From assembly GCF_029227915.1 (NCBI RefSeq), contig NC_079879.1:7876001-7936000 (forward strand): 60,000 nt of DNA, given 5' to 3'. This document shows positions 45,001 through 55,345 of the stretch, piece after piece. Under the pieces are notes generated by a model that worked only from the letters and a program-made list of their open reading frames with translations, was not told the origin of the DNA and searched no databases. Origin of the DNA: Hydractinia symbiolongicarpus (taxonomy: Eukaryota; Cnidaria; Hydrozoa; Anthoathecata; Hydractiniidae). The position numbers were made by a program, and so were the translations under genes. How positions within the stretch are numbered: position 1 is the stretch's first letter; every line of letters begins with the position of its first letter.

Positions 45001-46023
45001 TAATGTTGGATATATAACGGCCACTTGTTGCAAAATATTTTTTCTCTGATGATGACTTGAACTATAGTCGAAATATTAAAAAATACAAAAAAAAATTGTT
45101 TTATTTTTAAATAAAAAGAACTTCAGACTTTCTTTTTTACTTCTTCCACTTAAAATAACAAAAAATACAGAAAAATTAATTTTATAAAAAAATTTATAAG
45201 AAAATCCAAGTCCAACATGCGAAAAATCTTTTCATATAGTTCAGATGACAATATTAAGTCTTTTGCAACATTACAATTATTTAAAATTCATAGCGAAGGA
45301 GGATGTCAAGGCAAGCATATCCTGCCTTGTTTTTTTATGTTTTTTTTTTCCATTAGGTATTCTATTAAGAATATTACAATTTACATAGCACATTTTAGTC
45401 AAGAAGAAAAAGAACATGTAATAGTCATAAAGAAGGAGGGTGTTGCAGCAAGAGTATTCTGCTTATTTTTTCATATTATTTTCCTAATGGGAGACTATTT
45501 TAGTGATAGTCTTGCAATATCACATACTAGCTAGCATATTTTTACCATCTCATAATATTCATAACAAAGGAGGGTGTTACCACAATAAAAATCTATCTTT
45601 TTTCCACTATTTTAGCAAAAGATAATCACTATCTGGCTGCAATTTACACAGTTTTTTTTATTATTACTTGGCATAAGAAAATTAAATTTTGCACAAGCGA
45701 TATTGGATTTTAGGTGTGCGATTAAGACCTGAAAATTGCACGTTTAATTCGGTTTTAGGTGTGTGTGATGGTGTGCGTGTGCGATCGCACATCTCCACAC
45801 ACGACTGCAAAAAAAAATTGACTGACTTAGAACTAATGTGTTCAGGCAATTAACAAAAAAATTGAAAAATGTATACCTTTGCTAAATTGAAATCGTCAGG
45901 TTTTAATTTATCGTTAAGTTCTGCTTCGTTGTTTGCAGTAGAGCCATCAGTTTGAGTGCTTGAGCCATTATTTAGTTGATTGATACCATCTAGTACCCTT
46001 TTCAAGCCAGCAAGTTTTTTCAT
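26899..46023 (-). CDS. STXBP5: Tomosyn (syntaxin-binding protein 5), complete
   Basis: Cytosolic inhibitor of SNARE-driven exocytosis: it binds syntaxin and SNAP-25 through a C-terminal R-SNARE-like helix in place of VAMP. 25 coding exons, 3393 nt, 1130 residues: 46023-45877, 44203-44106, 38968-38887, 37653-37553, 37401-37267, 37183-37120, 37042-36959, 36615-36483, 36405-36324, 36023-35875, 32714-32633, 32555-32402, 32150-32086, 31931-31891, 31536-31298, 31188-30905, 30676-30588, 30029-29670, 29480-29358, 29085-28792, 28704-28593, 28342-28247, 28091-27967, 27737-27622, 27036-26899. All junctions keep frame. Telling segments are GFPYHATCIALDSVQRLIAI, SKWLYVGTERGNIYMVHVET, PDPTIIITGHVDGSVKFWD-like blade WD, and the SNARE motif. 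Human tomosyn is of similar length. The intron-1 start choice rests on MKKLAGLKRVLDG, the family's N-terminus. Confidence 0.96.
27037..31536 (-). other. STXBP5: Tomosyn second propeller and linker exons
   Basis: Exons 15-24. They hold a Ser-rich loop (SRQSSTTSNVSKASS), the segment FCPYGRVLTVACQSYFVAVF, VAFGNTLGVAVVDYVQKCTV, and a 360-bp exon of Ser/Thr/Lys-rich, probably disordered sequence. LWVGTSLGSTAVLALSV, GCLTTDGYFKIYSLPGLRSL and the tail FGPKSGKVRKVAEYVPG follow. Confidence 0.9.
32267..32301 (+). repeat. G-rich tract with G-quadruplex pattern
   Basis: GAGGGAGGGAGGAGGGAGGG and flanking G-runs lie in tomosyn intron 12. On the transcribed (minus) strand it is a C/T tract, not at the acceptor itself. 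Confidence 0.7.
33103..33149. repeat. Perfect 22-bp inverted repeat with 3-bp loop
   Basis: Left arm 33103-33124 (AAGTGAAATCTC...), loop GAT, right arm 33128-33149. A direct repeat of AACTTAATTTTGAACA-like sequence follows. It is perhaps the centre of a palindromic MITE. Confidence 0.85.
34606..35228 (+). repeat. Dispersed repeat, longest copy
   Basis: Starts AGTCAATAAGCCACATGGG/AAAAAACCCAC and ends with (CAGA)n, (AC)n and TTATTATAGAGATA. Inside are two units sharing GCAATGTCTCACTAATG and a CTGATNA end (34712-34800 and 34863-34950). No ORF; looks like a non-autonomous element. Confidence 0.55.
36905..36985 (-). repeat. STXBP5: Triplicated 27-bp exon end / splice donor in tomosyn
   Basis: Three tandem 27-bp units: 36985-36959 (used as the end of exon 7), 36958-36932 and 36931-36905. 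Each is followed by GTAA, so each ends in a possible splice donor. All three are open in the exon frame: IISSYALSQ, VISSCLLSQ, VISSYSLSQ. Alternative donor use would add 0, 9 or 18 residues in the first propeller. Confidence 0.92.
39637..40775 (+). CDS. Harbinger accessory Myb/MADF-like DNA-binding protein
   Basis: Second protein of the element, needed in relatives for nuclear import and end binding of the transposase. The main open frame runs to 40775 and has an AT-hook-like KKRGRPSKKS and a trihelix/MADF-type domain (RDWDDDEIFVLIETWSNHDN ... NWKFFQVLHFL). A helical Lys/Glu stretch and a Ser-rich tail follow. This frame has no ATG before the domain. A probable first exon is 39637-39704 (MSDNFVLPSTFRSYQAARQ..., donor GTACTT). 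I could not settle the acceptor: the best-looking one (CGCAG at 39930) breaks the frame, and a weaker one a few codons on keeps it. Confidence 0.75.
40803..41777 (-). CDS. HARBI1-like Harbinger transposase with internal deletion
   Basis: A 324-residue DDE transposase. The catalytic residues are visible: Asp85 in GAADGKHI, Asp185/186 in VGDDAFPL and Glu222 in RRISENAFGIW (DD36E spacing). FNYRLSRFRR and LVLHNMLR are also typical. The N-terminal part jumps from GAYNTILNEL straight to HLPNTKEEW. In the family about 80-100 residues with the helix-turn-helix lie between these. The missing segment maps near 41612. The protein probably could not bind DNA normally, so the copy may depend on others. 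Confidence 0.92.
   Translation of the reverse strand: MSDNEEETILCSLIFSSSVILSHGRKVRKKKTVWVKDWLHHRNERGAYNTILNELHLPNTKEEWMAQEEKIRTRWQFPNCIGAADGKHISILHPKDSGSEFYNYKGFFSIVLLAIVDHDYKFCFVDVGCQGRISDGGVYRNSYFYKALENGDLNLPDCKPLPQSPDPNWAHDQNNEPIPYVFVGDDAFPLTNNCMKPFAQRKLTPRNRIFNYRLSRFRRISENAFGIWVKRFRVFSTKLMLSPEKATIITLASLVLHNMLRDLSKESYTPQGFIDFECENGEVELGRWREGSYTVRRPLLWTRTNTMAMESAINYCWLFFLPLY
42772..43293 (+). pseudogene. Degenerate Penelope-like GIY-YIG fragment
   Basis: Lies in tomosyn intron 2. The frame gives LVYCFKCSGCNATYYGKTKR and the SEHLGISALTGK that follows it in PLE endonucleases. A TGA at 43141-43143 interrupts it, but the same frame goes on with NFSVLAEESKDFKLTLMES and LIERDRPILNN to TAA. Only the endonuclease end remains. 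About 80 bp past its stop is a stem-GAAA structure resembling a decayed hammerhead (43373-43402). Confidence 0.75.
43600..43745 (+). repeat. Degenerate tandem repeat, about 60-bp unit
   Basis: Three units share TTTAGAACAAAATA and GGC.TT.TTT.AACTT. Intronic, AT-rich. Confidence 0.55.
44633..45086. mobile_element. Penelope-like fragment with internal inversion
   Basis: Lies in tomosyn intron 1. On the minus strand, 44830-44680 encodes TPLLSKSNVVYQFSCPGCNT and QYIGKT, the start of a GIY-YIG domain. On the plus strand, about 44855-45002 encodes the later part, DCSDNWNILLIKEALYINQL and KPALNH, ending at TAA. An element 3' tail follows with a hammerhead-like motif (45046-45086). The two halves of one ORF point away from each other. 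Confidence 0.7.
45046..45086 (+). ncRNA. Hammerhead-ribozyme-like motif, second PLE family
   Basis: CTGATGA core, one unpaired T, stem II GACT/AGTC with an 8-base loop, GAAA, an AT-rich stem III (ATATT/AAATA with one mismatch) and an ATA cleavage triplet. It has the same layout as the motif at 2385-2420, including the extra base before stem II. Stem I is again weak near the core. Confidence 0.55.
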
Positions 46024-46052
46024 CCTATTTTGTGTGGGTCTTGGTATAGCAT
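46020..46052 (-). promoter_or_regulatory. Upstream ORF overlapping the tomosyn start
   Basis: A 10-codon ORF starts at 46052 and its TGA overlaps the main ATG (sequence ATGA, main start 46023). It sits just downstream of a likely 5'-UTR acceptor (TTCTCTAG, exon from 46060). Such overlap can permit re-initiation and dampen expression; whether it is translated is unknown. Confidence 0.6.
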
Positions 46053-46639
46053 TTTATTCACTAGAGAAAAAAAAAGGAGCTAGTTTATATTATCCACAGA
46101 CTTTATTAACAATAGTAAGACATGAACACGTTTCTCACAGGTATGATCTGACGCATTAATTTCTATTCAGAAATAATTCACATTTAGAATGCTATTCATT
46201 AAAATGTCAGTGTTGAATTGTATTTATTCCAATATAAAGAGAATACAAGACTACGCTAATAATTTTTTAGAGTTTTCATTACATAGACCAACACATAATT
46301 CATAAATAATGAAATATATATCTTTACATAAAGAAACTATCATCATATCACAACGTTTAATAAAAATTGTGATTGTCAACATTTGAATGTTCTTCAGATA
46401 TTTACTTACACCCTAGCATTCTTTTTTAATCAGCACAAAAATGCTCTGTCACTTTTCCTACTTTATACAATATATGCCTTAACTATCTACCTTAATAGAG
46501 GATTTGATTTAAAAAGGTTGGTTTGACAATATCCAATCAAATATATATCTTTGAAAGCATAAGGTCAAAATTAAACAACTTCAATGAGAAAGAGAGGGAG
46601 ATGTGCATATTTTACATGGCTATTATTTCCAGGGGGGAA

Positions 46640-46912
46640 CTATGGCTTTAATGGGAAGTCCTAGGGTATTAACACTCAATTTAAGCTATGCAGATCCAAA
46701 TAGGGTCCACATTCTACCAGACAAATCCCAGCAACATCCAACAGCCGACACAGTGACCATCTCCCTAATTCCCCACACATGACTTGGGTTAACCTGGTGC
46801 TAAGGTAACATTCACTTGCCCATATTGAATCACAGCCAATAGAAATCTCACCCTGGTCTTCTGCACAAGGTACGAGAGTTTTAACCACTAAGCTGCAGCA
46901 ACATAAGAGTTA
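46640..46912 (-). mobile_element. tRNA-derived SINE-like copy 3
   Basis: The head near 46912 has CAGCTTAGTGGTTAAAACTC (A box). The body has GGTTAACCCAAGTCATGTG and GGGGAATTAGGGAGATGG, similar to the core of the copies at 3609 and 11813. A related family rather than a close copy. Confidence 0.55.
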
Positions 46913-49900
46913 GGACCGAGAGTACAAATGCTCAGTTCTACTGTTCAAGTTTTACGAGTTTAAATGTCACCTTGTCTTCAGTAAAAAAAATAGAACAATA
47001 AACTTTTTGCTAAACAAGGTGTATATACAGTCAAAGCTGTTTTTTAACAGCTATCTGTCCATAGCAACTACCTGCATATAACACCTCCAATTAAAGTAGT
47101 AGTTGAACATGCCTATAGCAACCACCTTCCTAATGCAATCATTGGTCACAAAATTTAGGTTCCCTAGTTGCGTCACAACCTGTGAACGGCCACTAAAATA
47201 AGATTACTGACGCTGAAATACATCGTTTTTGTTTTTGTGGTAATTTTATTGTTAAGAACTCCATATATTCTGCACATGTTCAATAAAATGAACATATTTG
47301 ATACTTACATGCTTCATGATTACAATTATTTGCTTCTGTCACATAAAAGTTTTAACAAACTGGGATATACCTGTGAATGAAACCATAGAATCGTTCATCG
47401 AACCTAGTGACAGTAGAAACTTAAAGGGTAATGAGCCACAGAATAGCTCAGACATGTTCCCACAAAATAACATGATGACGTTGCATGATAAATAGTCTCA
47501 AACAATTTTCCATCCAAAACAGCTATGCTAAAGAAGTTAAAAGTATCACAGATGTAGACAGTCAATTTAAACAACGCGTAGGTCATAGAAAGCTACTGCC
47601 AGGCAGTCAGCAATAACTAAGTATTTTAATAGTTACAAGTATGCAGTAATGTTATTGTAATGTTAGGCTTCATTGCTTTCGTTGATTTTAGGACCATTTT
47701 TTGGTACATTTATCCATAAATTTAACGTCTTTAACCATTAGATCAATTTATATATGGTTTAGATTTGGGGTAGGAAGAAAAAAAAATTATTGCAGATTGA
47801 TGTTAATTAAACATAAAGTAATGATGTGTTTCTTATCACTGGAGTGGCCCTACTCATGTTTCTACTACAAGCTTCTGAAAGATATTGTAATTGTTTAATG
47901 CCGCTATGGAATATAAAAACTATAGGTGGAGATAACACTTATTCTAAGGGTGCCAGTGATTTTAATACATAGACAAATCAATGCAACATTAAACAAAATA
48001 TCCATTCCTTAAAACTAGAGTGACCCAGGCCATGTTCCTAATACAAGCTTTTACCCTTAATTGTCTGATGGCTATACCGAAAACAATATGGGTAGAGAAT
48101 ACGGTTGTCACCTAAGGGTGCTGGTAAGAAGAAAGTGCAATTCATTGCATATTAAACCTGTAATTTCGATCCCAATCAATTTACATTTGTTTGTCAACAT
48201 GCCAACAACCGTAACATCAAAAACCTTTCCTAGACAAACAAAATAAAAGTTTTCTCTGTAATGGCCACCTGTCCTAAAACATTTTTGGTTCCCTTAAGTG
48301 GCTGCCATGACAGGTTTGACAGGACTTGCTCTACAGTACTGCTGTATAACAAATTACGTAAAGAACATATTCTGGGTTAACCTTGCTGCACACAATGCAC
48401 AATAATTATTCACCTTTTTAACCAGTATTTAAACCACACACGCAGAAGACATTCGCTACGACATTTATTACGATAGTAAGATAGACAGCATATGGCTAGT
48501 TAGCTATAGTAAACTATTGTCCAGTTTAATCCATAATTTATTAAATAGCTCTTTACACTAGGAAATATTAATATGTTTTATATATGACATAACTAATTGT
48601 TATTGCACGAATCTGCACCTACAATATTAGCCTGGTATTTTTCAGTTACTAGCTATAGCTAGTGTTAGAGTGTAAAGTAGCCAGCTTGTAATAAATTTTA
48701 TGTTGTAGGGTATTGTAGATGAAAAATAAGTCATGGAACGCAAAATCATTGGTAAGGGGAGGCAGGGGCACAGTAAAGGAATAATGAATTACAAACAGAA
48801 AACAGGAATTGTAGTATTACATAATGTTATGTGATATCGACAGTCATTCACCTGTCTTCCTCTTCCATTTGGCTCCAGGTACGCGGGGTGGAAGCCTAGG
48901 GCGATTAAAACTATTTGTTGACAAGTTCGTCGGTTACCGGTTAATGTTTAAGCTTGTTTTTCTAGCAGAACTTTCTCACCAGACCGTATTACTGGAAACT
49001 AAGTTAAGCATTTTATTAAAACAAAAGAACTTATCGTTTTCAAATTTTAATATAAAACGGAACAGAACGGACAAGAACAGAACAGAAAATTTTCTGTCGT
49101 TTCCGCACAAAACGCAACGAAAGAGGTAAACATGATTCTACTTTCCCGCGGAACGAAATCCTATACTCACGTGATAAAGGCTGTGTTCCACTTCGAGAAA
49201 ATTTTCCGCGGAAAGGAACAGAAAACTTCTGAGCATGCGTACTTATGGCCGCTCCCCTCCGCACTAAAATTCCGCTTAGTGAAAAACCGGCTTTAGACTA
49301 GAATATAATCTGCGGAGAAGTTCTCAAGCATCTAAATAAAAATCTTGTTTGCAAGCGAAGGGGGGTGGGGCAACATACATCACTGCTTATCTTGTCAATG
49401 GTAGGTACGCACAATTCACATTTTGTCTTTTACTTTCACTTTCGTTCTTTAATGTATAGCTAGCTGACGTAAACCCGGATGTTCAGCTATAAAACACAGT
49501 GTACTTTTCTAAAATCCTCAGCTAGCTAGCTGCTAGAGAAGTCACTGCACCAGGAATTCCAAACTGGAGGGCCGATATTCGTTCTATACTGGCCTAAAAG
49601 GTGGAGCCTGTTGGGCATAGTGAAAATTTTATATTCTGTGGTTCGTCCAAAAATGTTTTTCATACATTAGAAGAAAGGATGCATGTCTCTCTTGTGTACT
49701 CAGCACCTTTCTTTCTGTGGTGCTTCTTATAGCTAACTAAACACTAACCATGTTTTTTGGTGCACCTTGCACAGCCCTCTTGCACTGCCCTCTTAGAAAA
49801 ATTACCGAAAAATGAAAAATAAGAAGCCTTAATGAATTGTATGCCTAGCTAGCAACCTACTAGCTACACAGTGTACATAAATTAACGTGTACCTCCCTCC

Positions 49901-51640
49901 TAATATTAAATTTTAGAATTTAAATCCACTTGAAAACGCAAAAAGAAGCCCTGAAGTTTTAAAAATTTCTGCAAAAAGTATATAATAATGTATATATACA
50001 TAGAAAAATGTTTACGAATTTCAAGAAAGATAATACACAGGTGAGAAAACTTTACTTAAAGAGATTTTCTTTTACAGTTCTTTTCTTCTACAGCTGGAGA
50101 CATTTCTACAGACACAGTAAAGATTTTTAAGAGATGGTTATTTGGGTATTTACAGGGCATTTTACCTTAAATTTGGTGGCCAAAAGCACAGTAAAGAACC
50201 AACCACAAAAGGCAAAAACCTAAGGCCATGGAAACTGTTTTTGACTTTATAATATTCCAACAACAACCCGTTACGCCAACATGGTTAGTTTTTTACAGGC
50301 ACTATGACAGCACTGATAGAAGACAAAAAGTCTGATAAAACAGGTGGTCATTTTGCAATAGACATTCAAAAGTGCAGAAATTCAAAAGCGCAGAAATCTT
50401 TTAATAAGATGCTGCATGATCTAGACTTTCCTTAGTTGGATAATTATAATATAAACTAGGTGTTAGCCCATAGAAAATTCCACAAGATGTCTCCCATCGT
50501 ACATATTTCCTGCATCACTATTTCATGCCTCCTTGTCCCACTGTTAGCATGTTGCTATGATTATAGATGAGATTATAATGTTGTTTTTCGTTACAAACCC
50601 CTAATTTTTAAATTGTCTCACAGACAGACAATGAGTATTTGTTAGGCCGTGAAATTCACTGGTTTGCCAGTCCTCAGATCCGCCCTTTGTACATATTTCC
50701 TGCATGCATTTTGTTTGCCTTTTAACTTGAAGCAATAAAATTGCTTAACCTTGAGGTTCGAAATAAAGCAGGAAATGGTTTTTTTTACTCTTGCAAAAGT
50801 AACAGGTAGAAACGGCCTGAATTGTGCTACATAATAAAATACAAGTGAAACACAAGACAGATTATTATTGTCATAACACCCTCATTTGTTTAGTTAAAGT
50901 GTAACACTGCTGCTACTGCTGAGATGGTCTACCATAAAGAAAAAATATTATAAAAAAGCAAGGCAGAATATGCTTGCCGTAACACTCTCCTGTTTTGTGA
51001 TAATTTTAAAATTTTAATGCTGCAAAAGCCTTTTAATGACGCCCTAAAAAGACGCCCTAAAAAGATTTATTTCTTCTTGTACCTCACGTAATTCAGGTAC
51101 GCAATAAGCCATAGGAATGCAATCGCGTACCTCAAAATGAGAAGCCTGATTGTTAAAAAAATATGAATGAACAAAAAAACTTGGCACACTGTTTAACAGA
51201 GTTAACCCAAGGTTCATTTAAAAACAGAAGCTGATGAAAAATAACAAGATTGCAAAAAGTTGGAGCTCCTAGAAGCCGATTTTTTTTCTTGTTTACAATA
51301 CATTTTTAAATAGAAATTTCCGTTGACTCAGCTATTTTGGTGTTAAGTTGAAATCATTTTATTATGTATTAAGCCCTATATTTTTAGAAAATAGTAAAAA
51401 AAATGGCACAAATAAAACACTGAGTAAATAATTTAGCTATTTGGACAGCCAAAAAAGGGTTACTGCAATCTTAATTCTAGTGTAAATATTAATACAAATT
51501 ATTAAACTGATGTTATATATTGTTTTTTTCTTTTTTTGAAAAAAAGAAAAGCTTTATAGAAAATACTAGCTATTATCATCCTTTATGAGAAATTTAAGTA
51601 ACAGAAATGCTCATTATTCATATTTTTTGTAATTGTTTCT

Positions 51641-51667
51641 TGTTGTTGTTGTTGTTGTTGTTGTTTT
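51641..51667 (+). repeat. (TTG)n microsatellite
   Basis: About nine TTG units just before the first coding exon of the FMN reductase. It reads as a false poly-Val N-terminus if translated without splicing. Confidence 0.9.
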
Positions 51668-51695
51668 TTATTTATCTAATTTATTCTTAGTTGTT

Positions 51696-53898
51696 ATGTC
51701 CGGTCTAAAAGTGCTTTGCATCATTGGCTCGGTCCGTACTGGTCGCATGGCTGATAAAGTTGTCAGACTAGTTGAGAATCAATTTACCAAAGCTTTTGGG
51801 TCTAAAGGTCATGAAATAAAAGTGCTAGGTAAGTTGATTTGTTTCAAATAAGCATATAATCAAATGTGCAGAAAAACAATAAGTAAAAAAAGTTAACATG
51901 TGCAATCATACAGTTTGAAAACCTTTTGATTCAGTTAAACCCATTTTTTTAGAAAAAGTTTGTTTGCATCTGCTTGTACTTGCAATGCAAAGTTTTAGAA
52001 TTTTGTTTATTAGCCTGTAATACAATTCTGACTAAACAGAGAAAGTACTCCCTCCCTACAAACAATCCAGATTTTGCTTTTTTTATGAAAAGTTTTCATA
52101 CAATGTGTTACTTATAGTACAGGAACCATACTTATAGTACAGGAACCTTATTGATACCAGGATTGTCTTTATGAACCCTGATTAGGACACCTGTAAATAA
52201 ATATGAATAATAATAATAATAATAATACATTGTATTGAAACTTGCATAATGGACAATGAAAATTTATTGGAATTGTTTTTCACCATGTATTACATTTAGA
52301 AATTGTAAAAGGAGTAAACTAACTTTGGCAAACACTATCTTAAATTCAACTGTTGATCATTTAATGTTGTTTCAGTTTCTTTTATAAAACTTACCCAAAG
52401 TTTAGGAGATCTAGAATTAGGCATTTATAGTTTTTGCTTTTTGGAAACTGGTACTGTCTCCTTAGAAACATTTAAGACAACCGTATGGTTATGTTTAATA
52501 AAATATTTTAAAACATATAGCCATAAACCCTGCGTTTGCATCATTCTACAATTGAATTCTACAATTTACCTTAGGTAAAAAACTGCTAAAGCATTTTAGC
52601 AAAAAACATGTATTCTTTAAAATGAATGAATTCAGAAGATTAACAACTTTTTTAAGATTAATTACTCTTTTAGATGATAAATGTATGGTAAAACAAGTGT
52701 GTGCATTATTCCATGGTCACAGATTAAATTTCTGATAAATATACACAGTGAACATTCAAATTAGAAATAAAGTTTGCAAAGATTTCCTAACTGCAGAGAA
52801 AAAACCTTTTAGTGACTATGTTCTGGAAGGACTGTAGGCCACTTAATATTGATCTCTTGTTCACATTGATGAGAAAAATGGGATTTTACATTTTCGATTT
52901 GCAAATTGCCACATACATCCTAAATAATAACAGTAATAATCTATTGATTATAACCCACTACTGTTACACTGTTAGTAAATTATTCCTAAATTGCAGTCAA
53001 CGTTTAGATGTTTTGTGTAACTATATTTTCTTGTGCCATAGATCCTGAGGATTTTAATCTTCCTCTTTTAAAGCAACCATTACATTTTTATCCTGATCAA
53101 GAAAAAGCTCCTGAAGCTCTTCATGTTTTGAACAAGTTAGTTAAAGATGCTGATGCTTACCTCGTTGTTACCCCAGAATATAACAGAACTATGGCGCCTG
53201 CATTAACAAATACCCTTAATCATCTACCCCCACCCAGGTATAACTACTTTGTGAATACTGAGATCATTTTAGAACAGTTGTTATTTTCATTTTTTTTTTT
53301 GTTGTTCTCCTTCACTGTTCCATGTTGCACTTTTATTTTTTAGCTTTGAATTTAAGCCCAGTGGTTTGCTCAGTTACTCAATGGGTCCAAACGGAGGAGG
53401 GCTGGCATGTGTTAGTGCCAGGCCTTTTTTGTCTGAAATAGGTTGTATTCCTGTTAAACATTTTGTCACAATTGGAAACGTAAGTGAACAATTACTTTTT
53501 GACAAATGTTTGCACTTCTGATGAAATTTTATTTGATTTACTAAACACGTTTTTGTATGTCAACTGGAAACTTTTACCAATGAAAAAATGTAAACAGGGA
53601 CAATAAATATCTGAATATTAAATATTTACTTACGTTTTTTATTATTTTTGTTTTAATCTTTAGGAGTTCTATACACTTGTGTATACACACAAATGGGAAA
53701 ATTTAAATCTGATTTTGGAAAAGATCTTGTTTAAGTAGCATTTCAATTTCTTTCCAGGTCCACAAAGAAGTTAGTGATTTAGGAGAGACAGAAAACCAAT
53801 TCATATTAAAAGACCTAAAGAAATTATTTGATGAACTCGATTGGTGGGGTAGAGCTGCTAAAAATCTACGCGAAAGTGAGGGTACTCCTAAGAAGTAG
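51696..53898 (+). CDS. NADPH-dependent FMN reductase-like protein, copy A
   Basis: Flavodoxin-fold oxidoreductase of the FMN_red family, which in relatives reduces quinones, azo dyes or metal ions using NAD(P)H and bound FMN. Four exons, 51696-51828, 53042-53237, 53344-53479 and 53758-53898, give 201 residues. Motifs are IIGSVRTGRMADKVV (FMN phosphate loop), VVTPEYNRTMAPALTNTLNH (PEYN, FMN ring side) and YSMGPNGGGLACVSARPFLS. The ATG at 51696 is the first after an acceptor (TTATTCTTAG), suggesting a 5'-UTR intron. A poly(A) signal AATAAA is at 54018-54023. The substrate is not known. It pairs with copy B downstream. Confidence 0.92.
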
Positions 53899-55345
53899 AT
53901 ATATAGTTTTCTCTTACTACCATTTTGCATAACCTTTTTGCTGTAATAATTATATTAAAGGTCTAAATGATAAAATGTCAAACTTATACAAAACCTAGTG
54001 TTAATGTTAACTGGAAGAATAAATTGAAATTTATAAATTTTTAACTTAGGATATAAAATCTTTTCCATTTATAATTTTTTTATACACTTGTAAATTGTTC
54101 TTAGTTCTACTTTTATTTACTTTTATTTACTTTTATTTTATTGTTCTGTATTATACACTGGTCAAATCTTAGTTGTGTCTGTGAGTCAAGACCATTTGCC
54201 ACGGAGCTAACAAAACTGCGAAGCTTCACATGGCAACATGATAAATCATGCAATAAAACTAAATACTGTTTTTTTAAAGGCGGAAATACACAGTGAAATG
54301 TCTCTTTAAAAAATCCGAAATTTTCCTTTTTTAAGCTTTTCTGTCGTAATGTATCCTTTATTTAGGAAGAAACGCTAAAGTTGGCGATTCTTACCAACTG
54401 AACGGTTAAATTTTTCTTGTCTTGGAAAAAGATTAAAGGAAACCGCAACTGGTAAAAATTCAAAGTCTCGCCAGTTCGTTGTAAACAAAGATTTTTGTGC
54501 ATTTTTAGTTTTGTGAGATGGAAAATGTGCAAAGGTGGGACGTGAAAAAAAAATTTTAATAACTTTTTTTAAGTTTTTGATGTTTTTTTAGCTAATGTTT
54601 TACCATTTCATCAGAATTTTTCTGCTTGTTTAAAATTTTAATTATTATTATTATACAAGCAACTTTCTTGCGCTTCGACATCACGGTCACCGAAGTACAG
54701 GATACAGGGTCAGGTTAATTTCAATCCGGTTTAAATCCTTTTTTTATTACGAATATTTATAAAGAATAGCTGTTCAAAAATTAGTAATATATTTATATAA
54801 ATACATATGAGACGCTTCTGTTCTTCCATGAGCTCTGTTATAAGTATTTTAAGATTAGAAAATCAAAAAACAGAGTTGTTTTATTAACTAAAATTGCTTT
54901 GAAAAAAATTCTTATAAATCTGAAAAAAATTAAAACCTTTATGATCTGAGAAAACGCACTGTGAACTACTTTAATTTAAAAAAAACCTTTTTATTAAAAG
55001 TAAGCTTTTCTTAAGCATCAAAGATATGTTAACTATGGAACTGATTAAATAACGATTGTTCTTAGTTAGAAAGAATTCTATAGCAAGCTTAAAGCCATGT
55101 GGTGTTTCTTTATTTGTATATACATATACTTTCTTATGACCTGTGTTTTATTCAGTTGCACCAACTATACACCTACAACGAGTTGTGAAACAGTTGAATT
55201 AAAAACTACGTTAAAGATTTATATGTTGATAATTTTAAAAAAGATAACATAGTTTTATTTCTGTATCTCTTCCATCAGTAACCTCGGGTTCAGCTTTTTA
55301 AAGATATTTGTTGTTATTTTTTAGTAGATAAACAAACCACCAATC
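53899..55345 (+). other. Spacer between the FMN reductase paralogues
   Basis: The 3' UTR of copy A with AATAAA at 54018-54023, then AT-rich sequence. The promoter of copy B should lie here. No gene seen. Confidence 0.65.

Larger units (their letters stand above)
31891..46023 (-). other. STXBP5: Tomosyn N-terminal WD40 propeller exons
   Basis: Exons 1-14 (residues 1-472) form the first beta-propeller and its junction with the second. WD-type blades are visible: LHIWSLRQ, VLWDLRAKK, LSTWNFRN and VKFWDATS. A long loop (residues 415-455) with TPQHKTGANKSS and SGGQDGEVN matches the variable insert of animal tomosyns. Exon 7 ends with a triplicated 27-bp unit (see 36905-36985). Confidence 0.9.
46061..51690. 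other. Intergenic region between divergent tomosyn and FMN reductase genes
   Basis: 5' UTR exons and promoters of both genes should lie here, but I cannot place them. It contains a SINE-like copy (46640-46912) and repeats of the type TCTGTCCATAGCAACTACC (47030-47130) with a related piece at 48260-48340. A CpG-richer stretch is near 49060-49290 (CCGCGGAA motifs), and a dispersed repeat at 50450-50700. None of the open frames shows family features. Confidence 0.55.

Noticed and set aside
49175-49295. Possible 115-bp Harbinger-type MITE (AGGCTGTGTTCCACT ... AGTGAAAAACCGGCT)
   Set aside because: Only about 11 of 15 terminal bases match and the flanking triplets (TAA and TTA) are not identical.
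51633-51695. N-terminal extension of FMN reductase copy A with poly-Val
   Set aside because: Reads through the (TTG)n microsatellite and a good acceptor (TTATTCTTAG); the ATG at 51696 is the better start.
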